Below, piece by piece: positions 60,989 to 64,000 of a DNA stretch of 64,000 bases. Origin of the DNA: Candidatus Aegiribacteria sp. MLS_C. GTDB taxonomy: Bacteria > Fermentibacterota > Fermentibacteria > Fermentibacterales > JCC-6. A program made the translations under genes and the position numbers. The notes under the pieces were generated by a model that was not told where the DNA came from, did no database searches, and saw only the letters and a program-made list of their open reading frames with translations. Within the stretch, counting starts at the first letter, position 1; every line of letters starts with the position of its first letter. The DNA is taken from the NCBI GenBank assembly GCA_002030045.1, contig LQBI01000030.1, forward strand, positions 62,001-126,000, read 5' to 3'.

Positions 60989-62264
60989 GAGGGCATCCTC
61001 CTCCGCAGAGGTCGAAATGGACGCAATCGCGGCATTCATCATCGACCCATTCCCTGTCCCTGGCATACCTCAGGAGCGGGCCGTTCCATATGGAATCCCA
61101 GTCGTCCTCCAGGAAGTTGCCGGCGGATTCGTACCAGCTCTGGCATGGAAGGACCTCTCCGTCAGGCTCGATGCACAGGTTGTACTCCCCCGCGGTGCAT
61201 CGCCTGGGGCCGAGGGAGAACTCCAGGGGATTGAAGGAGCAGTAGCGAGTGGGTGAGTACCAGACGAACCGCATACCCAGCCGGTCCAGGGTTTCGGTCA
61301 GCCGGAGCATGGTGATCTCCAGGTCCTCGGGCGTAACTGACCAGTCGCCTTCCAGGGCCCTTCCGGAGTGGATCACCGCGTTGGCGGCAACTGCACCCAG
61401 TCCCAGTCCGTGGACGAACTCCACCGTGTCCGGCAGACCTTCCCGGTTGACTTTGGTGACGGTGGTGTTGGTGATGGTGTGAATGCCTGCGTCAACGCAG
61501 TTGCGTATCGCCTTCACCGTGCTCCGGAAGCTGTCGGATCCCGTCATGCTGTTGTGGATATCCTCATTCGAGGACTCCAGGGTTATCTGGACATGGTCGA
61601 GACCCGACAGCACCAGCTCGTTCAGATAACCTGCATCAGCCAGTCTCACTCCGTTGGTCAGAAGTCCCGTGACCATGCCGAGCGACTCGGCGAACCCCAC
61701 CAGTTCCGGAAGGTCCTTCCTCAGAGTGGCCTCACCTCCGGTGAAGATCGCATGGGGTATGCCAAGGTCCCATATGCGCTTCAGGACCTCCTTCCATCCG
61801 TCCGTACCCAGTTCGGTCTTCTCCCTGGACTGGTTGTAGCAGTGGCCGCAGTTGAGGTTGCACCGGTATGTGAGAGCCAGGTCCATCCTGTAGGGAACGG
61901 ACACCTTTGTCCTGAAAGGCTCCCTCACGTCAATGTTCTCGAAGGATACCGGTTCCTTTTCGCCGGCAAGGATCAGTTCGGCAAGAACTTTCCCGAATTT
62001 CATCAGATCGGAGGAGGCCCTTTTTCTTCCCACCCTGTAGGTCCTGACCATGAGTCCAACTGCTTCACGGTCAGAATAGCCCGATAGGATCATCCAGGCC
62101 ATGTCCACAGCGACACTGTTGAGATGTACTATCCTGGAGGCATCCACGGTGAGCATTCCGGTCCCGGACCCGTCCGACCTGAGATGGAGCCTGTGTCCTT
62201 CCCTCACGAAATGGTGTATCCCCTTCGGAGATATACCCATAGTTAGCTTTGCTTCAGGACCCAT
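60948..62264 (-). CDS. RRE-radical SAM/SPASM maturase
   Basis: A 438-residue enzyme. Residues 1-100 are a PqqD-like peptide-recognition domain (HLRSDGSGTGMLTVDASRIVHLNSVAVDMAWMILSGYSDREAV). The radical SAM core has Cys135-x3-Cys139-x2-Cys142 (LTYRCNLNCGHCYN) and AIFTGGEATLRKDLPELV. The C-terminal SPASM region carries auxiliary-cluster cysteines: RRCTAGEYNLCIEPDGEVLPCQSW and ECRDCVHFDLCGGGCPLEKQNGVPC. This layout is that of RiPP maturases such as PqqE-type and thioether-forming enzymes. It starts 3 bases after the Cys-Ala-tailed membrane protein gene, whose tail is the obvious substrate candidate. Confidence 0.9.
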   Translation of the reverse strand: MGPEAKLTMGISPKGIHHFVREGHRLHLRSDGSGTGMLTVDASRIVHLNSVAVDMAWMILSGYSDREAVGLMVRTYRVGRKRASSDLMKFGKVLAELILAGEKEPVSFENIDVREPFRTKVSVPYRMDLALTYRCNLNCGHCYNQSREKTELGTDGWKEVLKRIWDLGIPHAIFTGGEATLRKDLPELVGFAESLGMVTGLLTNGVRLADAGYLNELVLSGLDHVQITLESSNEDIHNSMTGSDSFRSTVKAIRNCVDAGIHTITNTTVTKVNREGLPDTVEFVHGLGLGAVAANAVIHSGRALEGDWSVTPEDLEITMLRLTETLDRLGMRFVWYSPTRYCSFNPLEFSLGPRRCTAGEYNLCIEPDGEVLPCQSWYESAGNFLEDDWDSIWNGPLLRYARDREWVDDECRDCVHFDLCGGGCPLEKQNGVPCRDSM

Positions 62265-62267
62265 TAC

Positions 62268-63827
62268 TCACCTTCCTCCTCCGGCGCAGGCACAGGCACA
62301 GCCGGCGCAGGCGCAGGCGCAGGCGCAGCTGCTCCCGGAGCTTCCCCTGTACGAAGAAGAGGCGACAGGCACAGGGTTAGTGCTGGAGGTGACCGCCCTG
62401 GACATTCCCGTCAGGTTCCTGACCATACTGCCGGCAGCGCTCTCCAGGAACCCGGCCACTTCCGAGCAGGCCCTCGATAGCGGAATGCCTCCCTTTCCCC
62501 CGTCAGGTCCCGAAAGAAGGCCGCTCATGAACGACGGGAAGTATACCGTTCTCCCTTCGGGGAGGTCCTTCACCCTGGAATCGAAATCCTCGTCGGCAAG
62601 AAGCCACTGGAACATTTCCCCCAGCCGTCTGCCTATCTTCCCGGCGGATTCGTCGGACCGGACCATTCGCCATGCGTTCCGTATGATGCTCAGGTAGTAC
62701 TCACGGGTCTCCTCGAGGGAGTACCCCTCCATCTTTTCCTCCAGTTCTTCTATCATGTCCATGAAGATCTTCCTGAGCCCCGCCTCGGGCACACGACCCT
62801 TCTCCGGTATTGTTTCCAGAAGGGCCTTCTCGTAGCTCCTAAGCCCCGTCACCGAGCCGGTCTTGACCAGTGTGTCGTCCTCCAGCTTCAGGGCCCCCTT
62901 CTTCACCATTCCGAACACTATCATCAGGAAGACCCTGTCCAGCTTCTCCTCCAGCAGCAGGGCCGCCATGGGCGCTGGAAGTCCCCTGCGTATACTGGAA
63001 CCCTCCAGCCCTATGGTAGGCGGAAGATACTGCTCCCTCCTTCGCCTGGCCTTCATGACCGACAGGACGACGACCAGGATGATGGACGCCGATACCATGA
63101 ATATCGCGAAGAGTGCGATGATGGTGGATATGGCCGCCGGGCTCAGAAGAGGCTTCTTCGGTCTCTCACGGAGGGGACCCTCCACCAGGTCCGCCGGGAA
63201 TGAGATGCCCACACCGTACCCGGAATCCACACTCCGTTTCTCCTCCCAGACGAATATGACCCTTCCCTCTCCGTCCACGAAGGAATCGGTGAAGGGCCTG
63301 TCATGGTAGTAGACGTCCTCGGGCACGGCCCCGGGCGGAAAGACCATCTCCAGCCTGAAGTCGCTATCCCCGCTGAGCATGCCCCCGTCGAACCAGGTCG
63401 TGGAGAACTCCACCGAGGCGTACCCCTCTTTTTCCGGGTCGAGGAACACCATGGAGGGGTTTACTCCGGAACAGGTGAAAAGGCCGGAGGTTCCCTGTCT
63501 TATGGCCCTGGACCGCAGGTGCACCTCCACTCCGGTCTCGATGTACTGGGAGGGATAGATCCCCTGGAGCGGTTCCCCGTCTACGGCGGCGGTCACCGAG
63601 GACAGGAGGTAGTCGTCGGTGGGGAAGCCTATATCCACTATGTCTATGCTGCTGCGGCCGATGTCGCAGCGGAAGAATACGGCGTAGTCGATGGTCAGGC
63701 TCCTGTCGGAGTTGACCGTGACCCGGCATTCGAACTCCGGTACCGAGAAGCCGTAGTCCTGCGAGCAAGCCGGCAGGGGAAGAAGGACCGCGAGAATGGT
63801 CGTGACGAGAAAAGATACCCTCACCAT
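62268..63827 (-). CDS. DUF2207-like membrane protein with Cys-Ala repeat tail
   Basis: A 519-residue protein. The head MVRVSFLVTTILAVLLPLPAC is a signal peptide, perhaps a lipoprotein one. An extracytoplasmic domain follows (YGFSVPEFECRVTVNSDRSLTIDYAVFF; VWEEKRSVDSGYGVGISFPADLV). One or two helices lie near residues 245-275 (AISTIIALFAIFMVSASIILVVVLSV), then a cytosolic part (LPPTIGLEG, PAPMAALLLEEKLDRVFLMIVFGMVKKGALKLED), the general DUF2207 plan. A Ser/Gly-rich linker ends in CACACACAGCACACAGGGR, with seven cysteines alternating with alanine. GGAGG precedes the ATG. The tail is almost certainly modified or metal-binding. Confidence 0.8.
   Translation of the reverse strand: MVRVSFLVTTILAVLLPLPACSQDYGFSVPEFECRVTVNSDRSLTIDYAVFFRCDIGRSSIDIVDIGFPTDDYLLSSVTAAVDGEPLQGIYPSQYIETGVEVHLRSRAIRQGTSGLFTCSGVNPSMVFLDPEKEGYASVEFSTTWFDGGMLSGDSDFRLEMVFPPGAVPEDVYYHDRPFTDSFVDGEGRVIFVWEEKRSVDSGYGVGISFPADLVEGPLRERPKKPLLSPAAISTIIALFAIFMVSASIILVVVLSVMKARRRREQYLPPTIGLEGSSIRRGLPAPMAALLLEEKLDRVFLMIVFGMVKKGALKLEDDTLVKTGSVTGLRSYEKALLETIPEKGRVPEAGLRKIFMDMIEELEEKMEGYSLEETREYYLSIIRNAWRMVRSDESAGKIGRRLGEMFQWLLADEDFDSRVKDLPEGRTVYFPSFMSGLLSGPDGGKGGIPLSRACSEVAGFLESAAGSMVRNLTGMSRAVTSSTNPVPVASSSYRGSSGSSCACACACAGCACACAGGGR
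62271..62282 (-). promoter_or_regulatory. Ribosome site of the maturase gene embedded in the tail codons
   Basis: The last four sense codons of the membrane protein (GGA GGA GGA AGG, encoding Gly-Gly-Gly-Arg) form an extended Shine-Dalgarno sequence 6 bases before the maturase ATG. The end of the tail is thus also the translation signal of the enzyme thought to modify it. Confidence 0.6.
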
Positions 63828-64000
63828 TTCGGGGCCTCCTCGATCTGGTACTCGGCGTGACAGTAGGGACAGGTGACGAAGACGGTACCCGCCCTCACCG
63901 ATATGCTTTCTGCGGAGAGTGCCCCCCCGCACTGGGTGCATTTCATGTCCTGGAGACTGACGTCCCCGGTCAGCTCCAGTTCCCGCCTCAGGACAACGTT
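63821..64000 (-). CDS. Zinc-ribbon protein, C-terminal end (partial)
   Basis: The last 59 residues of a protein that begins beyond the window. It ends with a four-cysteine zinc ribbon: DMKCTQCGGALSAESISVRA, then VFVTCPYCHAEYQIEEAPKW. The stretch before the ribbon (RRELELTGDVSLQ) suggests a longer protein rather than a start at the Met of MKC. Its TGA overlaps the ATG of the Cys-Ala-tailed protein by seven bases (ATGGTGA), so it belongs to the same operon. Confidence 0.75.
   Translation of the reverse strand, partial: NVVLRRELELTGDVSLQDMKCTQCGGALSAESISVRAGTVFVTCPYCHAEYQIEEAPKW

Noticed and set aside
62101-62697. Plus-strand frame with Gln-Ala repeats (AQAQAQ)
   Set aside because: It is the antisense reading of the Cys-Ala tail and the maturase start; no ribosome site, and the minus-strand genes are clearly real.

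Overview
The window (64 kb, GC-rich except for a few AT-rich islands) reads as a Gram-negative, didermic, free-living bacterium, most likely a lineage of the FCB superphylum or a neighbouring candidate phylum. That placement is an inference from content: several secreted proteins end in type IX secretion (Por) sorting domains, there are FG-GAP/VCBS-repeat surface proteins and an outer-membrane beta-barrel, AGG is heavily used for Arg, and many genes are uncharacterised secreted beta-propellers. No rRNA, tRNA or CRISPR array was seen.

Layout. 1-12 kb holds redox and hydrolytic housekeeping: an FMN reductase and peroxiredoxin, an outer-membrane barrel, a prolyl oligopeptidase plus MBL hydrolase, an aldehyde dehydrogenase, a GNAT-like protein, an orphan radical SAM enzyme and a GT-C glycosyltransferase. 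12-20 kb carries a decayed CBM9/DUF5916-like gene, a T9SS FG-GAP protein, a BLUF blue-light sensor next to a half-ferritin/SpoIIE phosphatase fusion, an arsC gene split by one in-frame stop, an esterase-like protein with a PDZ domain, and a DOMON lipoprotein. 20-30 kb is a dense forward run: hisS, a membrane RsbU-type phosphatase, an AhpD-like protein, a free-Met-sulfoxide-reductase-like GAF protein, an O-antigen-polymerase-like protein, MscS, DJ-1/PfpI, ackA and a double parvulin.

30-42 kb is an eroded accessory zone. It contains an IS91-type transposase relic, a 63-bp repeat pair, a second T9SS FG-GAP gene, a frameshifted secreted gene, long gene-poor stretches, an Old Yellow Enzyme-type oxidoreductase, an LpxL-like acyltransferase, an IS1634-like stub and a dead IS3 element. 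42-49 kb is a cell-envelope glycan module: sulfatase-like lipoprotein, GT2, SGNH protein, MBOAT acyltransferase and DegT aminotransferase. 50-59 kb has a cyclase/ATPase/TPR signalling giant, a secreted M1 peptidase, propeller proteins, and bioY behind a possible BirA operator.

60-64 kb holds the most striking locus, a tight minus-strand operon. It encodes a zinc-ribbon protein, a DUF2207-like membrane protein ending in a seven-cysteine Cys-Ala tail, a radical SAM/SPASM enzyme with a PqqD-like N-terminal domain, and a SAM methyltransferase. This looks like a RiPP-style modification system acting on the tail of a large membrane protein. A second cross-window observation is a short C-terminal motif (T-W-G/A-S-I/L-K-A/T) shared by three otherwise unrelated secreted proteins, which may be a lineage-specific sorting or processing tag.
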